DNA of 64,000 bases from Apis mellifera (taxonomy: Eukaryota; Arthropoda; Insecta; Hymenoptera; Apidae). The stretch spans positions 5,066,001-5,130,000 of the forward strand of contig NC_037641.1 of NCBI RefSeq assembly GCF_003254395.2. Direction: 5' to 3'. Under the pieces are notes generated by a model, which was not told the origin of the DNA, searched no databases, and saw only the letters and a list, made by a program, of their open reading frames with translations. Of the stretch, positions 1 through 14,322 are shown in pieces. Each line of letters opens with the position of its first letter. Position 1 is the stretch's first letter. Both the position numbers and the translations under genes were made by a program.

Positions 1-2320
1 AAATTTCTCTCGAGAGAAATCTCATAATGAATTTTCGTTAACGTTGAAGTATAAGAAAATTCGATATTCGAAAATTATAATATTATTATAAAAGAAAATT
101 CGTAAAAGAGGAAAAGTAACGATAGTTTAGCAAATTCCTCCAACGATTCATCACATATCCCTCGAGAGATCTCATGGGAATTGCTAACTAAGAGAAAGAA
201 GAAGAAGAAGAAGAAGAAGAAGAAGAAGAATCAGATTAGAAGCGAACGAGAAATGGAAACGATACAGCAACAAGAAGTTGGAAGGTTTCTAAAAGGAGAG
301 ATAAAGACGTCGTTTCGAGCGCATTAAGAAACAAACGTCCAAGAAACGGAACGCATAGAGAAAGGCGGCATTCTGTATCTGGAGCGCAGCGCAAATTAAC
401 GAAACCAGCTTGACAAAACAATGAAATTAGGGATTAAATTCCTCATCCGTGTACGAGCTCGTTTTTTCAAGGAACATTCGTCGATACGACGAATCGAATA
501 GAAAATTGTTTTGTGGGACAATAGAGTGAAAATATAGCCACTTTCAGAAACATGGAATATAACGCTAATTTATACAGATAAATTGAAGGAAATTACTTTC
601 ACGTTTCTCAAAATAAGAATAATTAATAGAGTTGTAGGCATTTTTTTTTCTTTTTCTTTTTTTTTTTTTAAATTATTTATATAGTCGCAGTTATAAGAAT
701 ATGAAAGAATACGAAGGAAATGATTTCGAGAGAAATTGTTTATGGATTTTCAAATTACCGACATGAATTGATTCAATAATGATCGTTGCATCATAAATCT
801 TGTCACTGAGAATATTCAGTTAATAGTAGAGAGATGCGTATATACTTATTTTGCAAATATTATTATATATCGTGTTCTTAAAGGAATGCAAAATTTCACA
901 ATCGTGAAGAACGATTATTTATAATTGGAAATATTAAAATATTACGTGCAATTACTTTTACATGTACTTTAGAATTTTCAATCGTTTTTAATATTCAATA
1001 ATTGAAGATCCGTCATTTAAATATTAATTTATAATGGTGGCTGGAGAGATCGTTTCTCAAAAAAATTCCGAGGATTTTACATCGATAAAAGCCCCATACC
1101 ATACGCTCACGAAGACCACTTTCACTTTAATATCCATCCACAGGATAACAACTTTCGAATAAAATGCCTATTTCTCAAAGTTTCAAATTTTCCTAAGCCG
1201 ATAAAATTTCACTTAACGGGAAAATGGTATAAAAGGAGGATAACGTAGAAAAGAAAAAAATTCTTAGAAAAGTGAAAAAAATCAAAGGGATAATAAACGG
1301 GGAAATTTAATCTTCCATCAGATTCTTCTTAAGTGATTTCTTTCATTGATCCTCGTCACACGTTACGTTTATTTCGGCTTATAAAGAGGAGATTCTGTGA
1401 CACTATTTTGTATAGAGGAGACATTATTAGGATCAGGTTTCCAATTACGTCTATCCCGTCTTGTTTTCCGTCTAAAAGGGAAGGCATCGAGCAAACCTAC
1501 GCCTTCTCGATGCAGAACTTTACATAATGCCTCTTTCGTTTCTCGAATAAAGAAGCTGGTCAACTTTCAGACGCCTGAATCGCGATACCTTGTCGTATCC
1601 GTGGACCCGTTCTCGAGTTATCGGTCTACTAATCACCGACGACTACACACAGAACAGAACTATCCTCCAGAAATGCCTTCATTAATCCCACATTTTATTA
1701 TTTCTTTCTCTCTTCTCTCTTCTCTCTCTCTTTCTCTTTCTTTTCTTGGTTTAATTAGATCAGATAAATGAAAATATAAATGAATTTTTATTTAAAATTG
1801 TTTCTTCTAATTTTTGATTCTATTTACTTATTTGGAAATTGATATAATCTTTGTGTTTTATATATATGTTTATTTGTATATACAACACAATAGTATATTT
1901 GAAACTTAAAAATTATTTTTTTATTAATGATCATCATTCTTTTTATTCCTTTATTAGCCAATTTTATAATTTTTTTTTCATATTTATCCATCTCATTGTC
2001 GCACAGAAATAATCCACACAATTTACATTATACAAAATAAATAAATAAATAATTCATACATTATACAATATAAAAGACAACGAAGAATAAAATTATAGCC
2101 AATTTCCTGAACGCGTCCGCCCGCAAGTAGTATAAGAAGAAAATGGACAGACATCCAGTCCACTATGATTCCAATTATCCAGTGCGATATCGAAACAAGA
2201 AACGTTTTAATCTCACTATAACGCTTAGAAAATCTTGACAAATAGATCGAGAGATTTGATGTTTTTTTTTTTTTTACGAAAAGAATAATAATTTTCAAGG
2301 AATATTCATCGATCACTCAC
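1..2320 (-). other. ZSWIM8: ZSWIM8 intron 2 (partial)
   Basis: This stretch begins with the GTGAGT donor of the 2321..2572 exon and runs off the window. I looked on the minus strand for the expected next block (the CxCxxG-type SWIM finger coding sequence) and did not find it. It holds a GAA microsatellite near 200, poly-T tracts near 650 and 2260, and a CT-rich tract near 1705-1742. No other gene is seen. Confidence 0.8.
198..230. repeat. GAA microsatellite
   Basis: Eleven GAA units lie within ZSWIM8 intron 2. Confidence 0.95.
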
Positions 2321-2572
2321 CGATCTGCAGGGGGTCTTTCACGCTTCTCAACCGGAAGAAATGTTCGCCACGCTGAAACTCTTCTGCACTACCGTTCGCC
2401 AAGCATGAATACAGCCTAATATCCTCTTCGTTGTCTGGAAAACTCCAAAACGCTATCCTGAGCTGCAGTTGCTCCGGGACAGGGGGATATACGTGCTCCA
2501 CCAGCTCGAACGGTATATGCGACGCGACACATCGTGCAGCGAGCTCGCATAACGTCGGCACTGTTTGTCCAT
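2321..2572 (-). CDS. ZSWIM8: ZSWIM8 second coding exon (BC-box/Cul-box region)
   Basis: This 252-nt exon continues the protein from the exon at 61.7-62.2 kb. It encodes TVPTLCELAARCVASHIPFE, then VYPPVPEQLQLRIAFWSFP, DNEEDIRLYSCLANGS and RLRSVKDPLQIG, nearly residue for residue the block that precedes the SWIM finger in animal ZSWIM8. In EBAX-1/ZSWIM8 this region is described as holding the Elongin BC-box and cullin-binding box; LAARC is a plausible LxxxC core. The acceptor is TTTTATCTTACAG|AT at 2573/2572, with a CTGAC branch-like site about 25 nt upstream. The donor is ATCG|GTGAGT at 2321/2320. The first two bases, AT, complete the codon begun by the G ending the upstream exon, giving Asp. 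The exon is phase 1 at both ends, so skipping it would keep frame. The next exon, with the SWIM finger, lies beyond position 1. Confidence 0.93.
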
Positions 2573-2599
2573 CTGTAAGATAAAATGTTTCAAATGTCA

Positions 2600-5500
2600 G
2601 AAAATGTTTCTTTCTTTCTTCTTCTTCTTTTTTTCAAGCGAAGGAAAGCGGGAGAAGGGAATACAAAGGAGATAAATGATAACGAAATTGAAAATTGAAA
2701 ATTTCACGAATACGATGAAAGAAGAATATTTATGGCTATATGATTTTTGTGTTCCTCTTTCCTTTTTTTAATTCTTGTTGCAAAAATCTCTCTGTTCAAC
2801 AATCCTTTTCGAATCATCCTTCGCGAAATAATAATTCGAAGGAAATCGAAATCTATTCGCGAAAGTTATTATATACGCATGGATAAAACAAATTCTTTTC
2901 CCAGGACGAGAAAAAGAAGCGAGAACAGAGGCCGCAAAACCGTCGATGCAAAAATAATCGGCCTCTTTCTCTTCCGGCCATCTGTTTCGCGTTATAGCGA
3001 TGCCTGGCACTTGGAATCGTTGCTTTGCCACGCTTTTCCCTCAGGGACAGGAGAGGAGAAAAAAAGAAAAGAGAGAGGGAGAGAAAAGAAGAGGAAAAAG
3101 TCGACATTTTTATCGTGGACAGGAAGCACCAACGACGATCCTCGAAACGCGAAAGAAGGATAGAAATATATCGATAAACGAGGCAAAATTTTCAAAGAAG
3201 AAAATTTATTCTATTGGTTTTAACGAGAGAAAATTTTGTATCCAATATTCTTTCAGAATAATGGATAATTGAGGATTATTGAAATTTAGAATTATGCGTA
3301 TAACGGATTTCGATAAATAAGGTATGTATAAATGATAAGAATAATGTGAAAATTTCGTGGATTAGTATAGTTTGATTATTCCATTGCAAATTATCCGAAC
3401 AGGATGAACAGTTCCGATAATAAACGGTGTTGTTGGCCAGCCTCGATAACTTTATTAATATCCACGTCCCTCCCTTGGGCTTCTTTGCGAAATTTCGTTG
3501 CGGTTCCGATCATATCCATGCAGCTAGCAACTCTGATTAATAATCTATGGGGAATTTCCATAATGAAACATCGATCGAATCTCATCGATTGTAGGTTTCG
3601 AATAAGAAATTTCATTCTTTCAAGCTGAATCAATTCTTTATTTTTAGGGAGAAGAGAAATAAAAATTTACACAAAGTTTAAAAACCTTATAAATAGGTAA
3701 AGTATTAACTCCAATATTTAACAAAATCTATTCTGCAAATCGGGAATAACTAACTTAATCCAATTGGGTACATCATCTTCAATCCAACTGACACTAATTA
3801 CGAATTAATCCTCTAAAATCGATTAACATCGACGCGGGCTTCATTCCCAAATGGGATCATTTATCTATTATACGTATACGTACACGTATAATTTTATTAA
3901 CGAATTGTTTATTTAAATTATACTTCAAATTTTCAAAAAAAAAAAAACTTCCATTTCCAATATACTTTTCCGCTACTATCTATCCATTCCCAATAGAATC
4001 GATCATGCGAGAGAGGACAAAACGAGAGCTGATAGATTCTCGCGCGCAGTCAATGGTTTCACGTCCGCGTTAATTTCACGGTTAAATTGTATTCAATTAG
4101 AATCGATTTGTGACTCGGTGAGAAGAGACGTCCCTCTTTTTCTCCCCGCGTGCTCAGCCCGCGACAATAACCACGGACGTGGAGGCCTTAATGAGCGCGA
4201 TAATGAAAACGGGCTCGTGAACTATTTCGAACGATTTTGCATAATTGGGGGTGGGTGATCTCTAGGATCGGCACTCTATGAAACACGCATTTTAATCACT
4301 TATTTTCCGTACGTAGAGACGAGTACAAATCCTCGATCGACAAATTCGATTCTATCCATTTGATTCCCCGGGAACAACGCGTAAATGAACCTAATTTGAA
4401 TTAACCCCCCGGCACAGGTAGCTTCCGGCTCGAATCATCCCTCCAAGCGGTGTTTCTTAATTGGCTGCAACGGCGTTTCGATCGAAACTTTATCTATCCA
4501 TTGAAATTTTAATACTGAATAAATATATTTGAATAATTTCCAAGAATTGTACAGTATACTGGTTGATAAAATTGAGAATTTTTTATCATCGCGTGTATTA
4601 TGGATAAACTTCGTTTATCATTGTATTGAAATTTTAATACCGGATAACTTTTTAACGCTGTATTTATTTGATCGAGTTAATGAATTTTAATCGTCAATTT
4701 TCATATTTAAAAAAAAAAAAAAACTATATCGAAAAATCTTTCTCGGTTGAAATTAAGTTTTTAATTTTCCCTCTTCTATTGAACAAAAATAAATTAATTA
4801 GGTTTACCACTTTGATTTCATTTTAAACGATTTATATTCAGCAAACTCTAATATCGTAATTTAATAGGGAAAAAAGCAAAATCGTCTTCGGGGATTAATC
4901 GCGAAGATAGACACGGAGGAACTTTTACCAAAGTCGGTTTTTGCGCGAGTGCAAGCAACAGAGTCTGTCCAGGGGAACGTAACCAACCCCTTATTGATTT
5001 TCCCTGTCGACGGAGGTGTAAGTTTGAGCCTCGAAGAAGGCCGTATGTAGCCATCCACGTTTCTCTGACAAAATAAGACCGACGAATCGATGCATCGGCA
5101 ATTTATCGCGCCAAACTTTAAATCCGCGTTTAAACTTCGCACTTTCTCTTAGTGGAATCCAGATCTCAATTGATCGATTTCCAAAGTGTGAAAGGATTGG
5201 TCAATTAATTAATTATTCCTATAAGAATAAAAAAGATTTGTCCCAAAAAGAAAAAAGAAGAGATGATCATGAATTATGAATAATAATATAATTTCTTTTA
5301 TTAAATTATGCAATATTACTTTCTTCTTCGTTCTTTTCTTATTATTTTTTTAATTTAAAGAAACGATTTAAAATTTCAATCTATATTTTGATTGAAAAAT
5401 TCATATCGATGATGCATTTATTATCATTTACAAGCACAGGAGCATCTTTTATATTAAATCTGTCACGAAGTATTTCCAAGTAAATATTTGAATTAAGCTA

Positions 5501-8500
5501 ACACGAGCATAAAGATAAAAGTATGGATAAAAATTCAACTGGGGATAAAAGTAAGAAGTTTTCGAACTGAATCTCGGTAAAATTCCGGGGAAAATATTAA
5601 TCCAGCTTTTTCGCACTCCATTATCGGAACGAGATTCACGGGATAATTCTTTTCGGGTCCGATTTTCACTCGACTAAAAATTCTCCTCTCGTCAATATTC
5701 CGGCACTTTGCAAAAATTTCCATTACTCTTCCCCTTTGTTTTTCCTGCAAATGTTTGGCCGATCGATCGCGAAAACCTTTCGCAACGTGTGTCGCTAAAA
5801 CAAACCCCTAAACGTTTCAAGCAAAACATAATTTTTCAGACTTTGCAATGCATATCTCTCGTTTCTCATTTTCCTCAAAATAAAATCCAATATATACAAT
5901 ATATCCAATTATCCAAGTATATTATAATTACAATTGTGTGTAAAATTTCTGAGAAACAATTTGATTCAATTTTTATTGTAAATTATTAAATGAACTAAAG
6001 ATAAATCAATAAAGGTACTCTTTGGTATATAAATATTCTTGAATATTATTCTATAAAAATATTAGGTTGTCGTATAAATACTTGTTTTTATAAAATTAGG
6101 ATATCACGCGTTAAGGGGAAAAAATTGGAGATTAAAAACTGCTAAAAATCGTTATGCTTCTTTTATAGAAGCATCGAAATCACCGAAATAGATGCACGTA
6201 CTGCCTGTAAATTTCGTATTAGCTCGAATCTCTTTTAGAACTCGAGGGGGGGATGATCCTTGAAAATCTTAGTCGCCGGGTCTTGATAAATCCTGCTTGT
6301 GAATGATCGTCACGTCAACGTCTCGTTTCGACGTTATTTCAGAAGAATAAAGAAAGTTAAATGTGGTATAAAAGAAGGAAGAAGGGAGAAATAACCATAG
6401 GATAAATATTCTACGATTTTGTTAAAAAAGAAATAGAGATTTTTTTAACATTTAAAATACTTTTGTTTTATTCGAATGATTATAAATAATAAAACGAGGA
6501 GAGATTTTTCTATCTCGATAAAAATTATTCCCTTTCGCAACTTTATAAAAGTCTTTCGTATTTAAATCGCGAAGAACGATTAAAATTCAACTGGACAAGG
6601 ATGCGGGTACCTTTCGCCTCGATAAAGAAACATCTGCCCCACTGCATAAGAATTAGAGATTAAGATTAGATCCTCTGCTTGCAGATGCACGGATAGTACA
6701 ATAAGATTCTGATCTTATCGAGGATTCTTTGGTCGATTGAAAAAAAGCTGAAGTGGTCTTTAAAAAAATAACATTTTTTTTAAAATCAACTAAGCAAAAA
6801 TCGAGGATTCATTTGATTTAAATTAATCAATGTTACTACGATATAATTCCCTGATATAATTATAACATAATTAAAACAAGAAATAAAGATCTTCTTCGAT
6901 TTAAACTATAGCAAAGAATTATTTTATAAAAATTTATATTATCGTCTTATTAATTTCTTTGTAATTTAAACAAAATTGAAATTTCAAAGTATCCTTTGTC
7001 TAAAAAAAATTAACCCTATCTTTCGTATCCCAAAATCGATAAAATGAATTTTGTTAAAATATGATCGTAAAATTTTTATTTTTTTTCCCCCTCGATTCCC
7101 ACAGAGAAATTACAGTAAGTCGATGCGCGTTAAATCATTTAGAATGTAAATGAAACCCCTGTAATAATTTTCGTCACGGAAATGTTGTTTCGACGAATTC
7201 GAATCAGCGGGGCCCCATTTTAATTCGAGCAGGGCATCGCTGAAACGTTGCACGATAGCATAGCTCCCGTGGAGCGGCGTGGTCGTAAAAACTTTTAACG
7301 TAATAAAGGAAGTTCCTCCGTGCCTTCTTCGGCGCCGGATGAAATTGCACTCGCTGTGTCTGTGCTCGTTCTAGTTGCAACCCCTTCGCATATCTTACGA
7401 CCAGTCGATTCATCGCGATCATCGTTCATTCCTCGAACTATTCGGGGCTCGTGCATCAATTTTTCTTTACTCTTCCACCGAGAATCACTGATTTACATAC
7501 GATCCGCAACTCAACTTTTTCTGTATAATAAATGCAAATTAATTATATATATAAAAAAAGAGACAGAGAGATTGGGATTCGATGATTCTTTTTGGATCTT
7601 TGGATATTAGCAAACGTTTTATTTCGGTGCGAAATAAAAAATAAATTTTTTCTCCATTTAATTATCATAAATGTTTCGTGTAATAATTCATAAAAATTTT
7701 CTAATCTTCTCTCTAGTAAATCTTGCACGCTTTGTTCGTTAACGATCGCGAAAGTTTGATCTTTGCGCGGTTCAATATTAGTTTCGAGGGAAAATCCTGT
7801 ACGAAGGGTGAAGGAAATTCTGCGACGACATGTCGTGCCAGCCCCGTTACCGCGTAAAATCTGTCCCTGACGGGGAAGTTGCGAGTTCGATAGTCGAAAT
7901 TACAGTTTATCAAAGGAGAGAAGCCGCACAATCTGGTAACGACGCGAGCCGGCCAAGTTTCTATCGTCTTGTTCCACGACTACGCTTTTCCTACTTTCCC
8001 ATCGGGCGAAACTTCTCTCGTAATTCGTACGTCGAAAAATTTCCATGACACCTACGATTCTAATGGAACGCTCGAATGATTCGTGGAATGCCCAAACTCG
8101 TTACGAATAGATATACCAATCTATTTTGCCATCGATAATTGACTACTTCAACAAGGATGATTGTATCCTCTAATGATGTCTAAATAAGCAACAGCATTAT
8201 TGATAACTCACAGAGATTGCCCAGAGATTTTTTTAATGTAAATTGGTAACATAAGAGAAATATAAAGTAAGAGTAAATTCTAACATCTAATAATTTGATT
8301 GAAAACAGAAATCGACATCCGTTTGAACGAGCCCCCATCAAGATCGCGGAAATCGTCGACGGATTGGACAATCGTTGAATCGAACGACGTTAAAGCATTC
8401 GAGTGGTTTTTTAACGCGTGCCTCCTCTCTATCTAACGTGTAAAATGGCCCGTGCTTCCTCTCCCCTCTCGAGCCCCTCTTGACCTCGATCGAAGAAATC

Positions 8501-11500
8501 ATCCCTGTTCCCGCGCGCGATCAACCCTCTTCCACCGATCATCCCTCGCGCCAATCATGGTATTTCGCAGAAAGAAATTACTCCTCGACGATATCCTCGA
8601 GGATCGAACGTCGAGCAGGTGGTGTTCGTTGATTCGTCATGACGGGAATTCATTCGACGTGGAGAGGAGATTGAATTTAATTGGAATTTAACTCACTGCT
8701 AACTGCAATTCCCTCTTTTTTTCTCCTCGCAAAATTAAGAAATAATACGTATCTATCAGGAAACTTTTATCGAAGAGATTTATTAACGCTAGAAATATGG
8801 GGGAATTGATTTTATAAGGATTTTATTGATTTCAGGACGCGAGTTTTTATATGATTATTTGGAAATTTGATCTAAACAATCATTTACTATCTGTGGAACA
8901 GATTCACGCACGCAAATGATTCTTTATATCATCATAAAAATCTTCTAGCAATCTGAATAATTGTTTGGAAACTGGGAAATATTTAGTTAATTATTCCAAG
9001 CATTTCTTTTTTAAAATTGGAATTAAGTTTCTTTTATGAATTTTTCTAACGAAATTGGTCAAGAATTCAACAATGATAAAAAGTTTAATGAATAGAGAAG
9101 AGTATGAGATGAGAATGCAAATTTTTTTTGTTAAATTTTTGCAAAATTCTCAGAATGAGAATTATTAAGCGACCTGGTCCTTCCGCCGCAACAATTTCCG
9201 CAACTTCCGCTCGCGGACAGCGTGCGTCGTTTTAACGCGAGTATACCTTGCTGTTCACTGGCTCGTTCATTTTAACATTTCCTAACTCGTCTCCTCTCGC
9301 TGTTGACTTTTCCAAATGTTTTTCATCGCGTTTTCTTCTGACAAATATAATTAATTTCATTTTATCTATCTTCGCTTGTTCAAAACAACATCGTTCCATT
9401 TAATTCGCTCAAACGTGAAAAATTTAAATCCCTAATTGAAAAAATGCTAATTCATAATTAATGCATTTTATTCTTTCTTTGAGATTTGAGATATTGATTA
9501 CATAGAAAAATGACTTATCAAAAATCTCTCTCCCTATTTTATTTGAATCCATACGATCATATCTTGAGTTATTACAATAGTTTATTAAATCAAAATTTCT
9601 TTTTATTTTATTTATCTTTAATAAAATACACGAATTTTTGTCAACAAATATATAATTGATTATACATAAGCGAATATAATACAAAAATATGATATATTTT
9701 AAATGAAATTTATTTCAACGTAAACCTACATTAATCTAATCTTAACATGTAAATAAAGCGTTTAAAACTATTAATCAAAAAATATATATGTTCAATTCTA
9801 TGATAGATTAATCTTATCACAAAAAAATAATCATTTCTCTCTCCTGATACGTAATCGTTTATCGAAGAAACGAAAAAAAAAAAGAAAAAGAAAAAAAAAA
9901 AAGAATACATCGTTTCAAAGATAACGAGAACGAGCACGAGTTCCAAACGATCCTCCGCGTCGCGTTTTATTTTGCATTTCAAATGACCCGCGCGAACGCG
10001 GGAGCAGCCTTCGTTGGGAACAGCGTCAAAAATTTCGTGACAGGGCGGAACTTTTCTTCAGGGCCATTGTTCCCTGATCTGCGCCGTAAATTAAATATGA
10101 TTCACGACACGGACGACCCGTTAAAAACTTCCACCTATAGAGAAGATAAAGCGTTTGCCGCGTCCCCCCCTTTCGCCGGGGGCCATCTTGAATCTATGAG
10201 AGATTCGACTTCGCCATGAAACTTTTCTAGTCGTTTAACCGTGAACTTTCTATCGATTTTTCGCTCAGACTGCCATTATCGATGCATTTTCATCGAATGA
10301 ACTATTTCTACGGATGTAAAAAGGAAAAAAATCATGAATTGGAAATTGCAAATCTGAAAATTTATCGATTTCTAAGAGATCTGGTGGTATCATTTTTTGA
10401 GAATATTACTTCGAGTATATTATTCTCATAATTAAATTCTTTTTTAAAATAAATATTTCTTATCTCAATTTTAAATAAAATTCATCCAGATTGTAATTTT
10501 TCGTTTCAATCGAACGTTAGAAAGTTTGAAGTGTGATCTCAATGATATCGCAGCCACGGAATAAAAATGTTTCTCCGATTTTCTTCGATTTTCCAGCAAG
10601 AGTAGAATACAAGATAGAATCGGTGAACTCGTTGAAATTTCACTATGTCAATTTCAAAAAGGGATTCGAATGTAATAAAGGGAGAGTCGAGAAATTTTGC
10701 AATCGTTTCCTCTTTTCGTGGATATCTCTGACGATGCGTTATTTTTTTTTCTTTTTCTTTTTCTTTTTCTTTTTTACCTTTTCCTATCAAATTTATCGAG
10801 TGCAACAGAAGCGTCGAGCGTAACAGAGTTACGAGGATGGTGCACGCAATCGTTTTCAATTTTCAAGACTTGACTAGCGTACGTGTTTTTTATTTTAACC
10901 ACGGATTTTCAATACTTTTTAGACTTTGAATATATAGGATAGAAAAATAGAATGCACGAGAGAGAGAGAGAGAGAGAAAGAGGAAAGGTTCTTTTGTAAG
11001 AAGAAAAGACTTGTGAGCGTTCCACGGATTTGCTCACGTTGTTCCAGAGGAATATTTTTAGACGAAAGATGGAAGATTTTTAATCGTGCAATTTTTATCC
11101 TTAACAAGCAAGGCGATTATACATGTGCCTACAGTGGAGATAATACGCGATACTTCAGTTGAATTCAGTGTTTAATTAAGCCACTTAATGCGGCCTGTGC
11201 TTCTTGTACCAAGTTCGAGCAAATATCTCGTTAGATTTAATTAGTACTCCTCGTTTTCTAACAAACCTTACAATTCCGGTTCGGTGTCCTTCTTATCTTC
11301 GTTTGTCTTCAGAACGTGGAGCTTTTATGAGAAGAAAAAGAGAGTAAATGAGTAACACTTTGATATCGCGTTTATGTTGAAGAGAGAATCTTGTTGGAGT
11401 GAATTTAATGGAATTAATTATGATAAAAATTTTTTTTCTATTCTTTCTTTCATCAACAATTCGTTCTTTCTTTCTTTTTTTTTGATTTTCTTTCTCTCTT

Positions 11501-12330
11501 TTTCTTTTTATTAATTTTAGAAGGAATCTGTCGAATACTTCGATCGTTCGATTTTCGAAGTCAATCTTCATTTGCATTAAATTTTCAATTGCTCGTTATT
11601 TTTTTTTTTAAACTTTGTCTAATCTTCGCAATTTCTAATTATTTAAAAAGGAATAAGTAAGTTCAATTGTACAAAGAATGGCGTGATTTTTGAATCGTAA
11701 TTATCTATAATAAAACGATTCGAATAATCTAATCTAAAAAATGGATTTTGAAAGTTTTTATTAAAAGTTTTCAAATATGATGACACTGAAGTAGATTTCG
11801 ATTTCGAAACTCAATGTCTTAATATCTTAACGATTAAGAAATCGCGAAAGTTTCCAAATATCATTTCAATATTAAAGAAACAATTCCATTAATACGAATT
11901 TTCTGAATTTCAATTTAAATCTTTTTACGTTTAAATTCTACAAAATACACAATTTTATACACATACTTTTCTTTTTTATATCAAATCCTCTTCTAATTTT
12001 ATCCTTAATTTCAAATTATCATTGAATCAATAACCCTCGGTTAAAAAGAATTTTTCAACGCGACGAAAATCTCTCATTTAACCAATTAATCCAAATAAAA
12101 AGTGCGTTCAAAAAACTTTTGCGAAAACTTTAATTCATAAATCGTACGAAATTTTTCAACTTGCGGACAATATTCGTTAAAATTCCGCAATCTTTTTCGT
12201 TCTGACCTTCCCCAGACTTTTTCTCGACTTCCACCTACAACGATTTCGAAGTTTCGACGGATAAAAAAATATTCAGTGCAAAGATAAAAAGGAAAAAAGG
12301 AAAGGAATTCTTATCGACGATTATAATTAT
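2600..12330. other. Intron segment, mixed composition, no gene seen
   Basis: AT-rich stretches with poly-A or poly-T runs alternate with CpG-bearing blocks near 4000-4480, 4860-5150, 7080-7480, 7820-8060, 8320-8700, 9170-9330 and 9930-10230. Open frames here are short, overlap on both strands and show no family motifs. The 4000-4480 block has dense non-repetitive sequence and is a candidate conserved element. Confidence 0.6.
10958..10976. repeat. GA microsatellite
   Basis: This is an uninterrupted GA dinucleotide run. Such tracts can bind GAGA-type factors in insects. Confidence 0.9.
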
Positions 12331-12345
12331 TTACATACGAGCAAG

Positions 12346-12386
12346 CCTCGTTTCGGCGAGGAAACGAACGTTTCGAACGTTCGTTT
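12346..12386. repeat. Two adjacent hairpins
   Basis: CCTCG/CGAGG (5-bp stem, 6-nt loop, 12346-12361) is followed at once by AAACGAACGTT/AACGTTCGTTT (11-bp stem, 3-nt loop, 12362-12386). Both are perfect and lie at the left edge of a GC-rich block. Confidence 0.85.
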
Positions 12387-14322
12387 ACATTCGGTATGTT
12401 TATCGTGTATATAAGTCGGATATAAGCGACGCGATCTCGACCTTTTCGCTTATAAATTAACGGGACGCCGGGTGCGATGGTTGTGCGCGCGGGACCCGCG
12501 ACGGGAAATAGTGCGTGAAACGTAACTTTATACGTTGAACCAATACCGTTGCAACGATGCGTTCCATCGGTGCAGCAACCAACATACGTGGTGCACGCCG
12601 CGCCGGCTACATAATATCACAATGCGGCCTGCTTGTAAACACACGTGGGATTCTCCGAGGGGGAGGGAGGGGGAGGCCTGGGGAATAAAGCTGCCACAAT
12701 AACGCATTGTAAAACGGTAGAACGGATATACTGGAAGGGAGAGGAGAAAGAAACGGAAGAGACAAAGGATCGAAAAGAGAAATGAAACGGGCGATACATT
12801 TGCTCGCGCTTATCGTTGGCTACGTTCGAGTTTCACTAGGGGTGGATAAATTGTGGGGGTGGGGGGAGGGGGTGGGTTGTATGCGATGGTATTCTTCCAT
12901 TTTTTTTTTTTTTGCAATGAGTAACAAATCGATAGTTTAATATCTATAATAGTTGTTGCGTGTGAAATAACTTCCGGTGAACTTTATAGTAGATGTTTAA
13001 AGATATAGATTAGATACAATATTTTACTGAAATAGGTTTGAATAGGTTTTTTTATGCGAGTTGTATACAGTTTTTATTGAAGAAGTAGTTTTTAGTTATT
13101 TCGAAATTGATGGAAAAATTAAAAATTATTGTTCAAAATTAGCTCGATTTCTAAACTATATTTCAAGGTTTATTTTTGAGGAAAATATAGAATCAACGAT
13201 CAAACGCGAATATAAATAGTAGTTAGGTATATCGGAAGGTTTCGAGGATAGCTTTTGGCTTTTATAGGTTTCTTGGAAGTATAAGATCGTAATAGTAAAC
13301 TCTATTTCCACGTTTTATCGATATTTTTCCAAAATTGATATGATCAAAATATTAAAATAATTATAAATCTTCACGGAGGGAAATATCCAAACATTTTCTA
13401 TTCCGTTTTACCATTCCTTCAATTGGAACAAAAAATTTATAAAGCTATTTGTTGTATAACTTCGAGAAAATATTCAAAGCGTAGCATACGAATATTTGAA
13501 AAATAAATCAATCCTCCTTTATTTGAATTATTCTCTAATTAATTCTTTCTTATTCGTTGAAAAATTTGATTTATACATTCGTAATCTATTAATCAAAATT
13601 CCAATTAATCGATCCCCGTATCCACTATCATTTTCCCTTCACTTTTAAACGAACGTCCATCCCAAAGATGTCCCAAATCGATCCTCCCACCATTTTCCAC
13701 GGTTCCACAATCCCCTCGAAACCGATTTTTCCGCAAAAACGAGCCACGTTTCGCTCGTTTTTCACCTTGTCCTCCCCCGAACAAGTACCGAACCGAGGAA
13801 AAATGGCCACGAATCCCAGCCCCGTCGTTCCATCGTGTCCGAGAAGAGAGCAGCGGAAAACGCAGCGTCCCCGAAATTCGCCTGGCAACCACCCCCTCCC
13901 TCTCTCTCTTCCCTCCCTCTTACCTCCCTCCCTTCTTTCTTTATCTTTCTCCCTCTCTCTTTCCCTCTCTCCCTCCTCTTTTTTTTCTCTCGTTCGTCCA
14001 GATACACTTTTGTTTCGCTCCGTTTAATGGTCGTGAATTTTCAGAATGTCTCCCCGGGGGCTGGCTGAAAATGAATTTCACGTAGTGAAACGCGACGGTG
14101 CATCGACCTCGCGGCCGATCGATATCCCTCCACGCTCGGGTCTCGCGAAGGCACCGGCTAACGCACGGAAATGTTCACCCGGGAGATTTCAATTTTTATC
14201 CCGTGTATTACGAGGAGGAGGAGGGGAGGGAGGGAGGACGGGGTGGGGAAAAAAATTCGTTCGATCCTTCGAAAACTTGCAACGGGGTTTGCAATCGTTC
14301 CGATCTCTTTTCGTTTAACCGC
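12387..14322. other. GC-rich intron block, no gene seen
   Basis: Two GC-rich stretches (12340-12890 and 13620-14320) flank an AT-rich middle. They are dense in CpG, G-runs (12655-12680, 12839-12876) and pyrimidine tracts. Overlapping open frames on both strands reflect low stop density. I recognise no protein. Confidence 0.6.
13890..13992. repeat. Polypyrimidine CT-rich tract
   Basis: About 100 bases are almost entirely C and T, with CCCTCC and CTCTCT motifs. Its low stop density makes several overlapping frames look open. Confidence 0.85.

Noticed and set aside
6062..6100. TTAGGTTGTCGTATAAATAC, like a mariner terminal repeat
   Set aside because: No matching opposite end or transposase trace was found nearby, so it may be coincidence or a tiny fragment.
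12430..12490. TATAA-like motif before a GC-rich block as a possible internal promoter
   Set aside because: There is no convincing initiator or downstream exon, and TATAA strings are common here.
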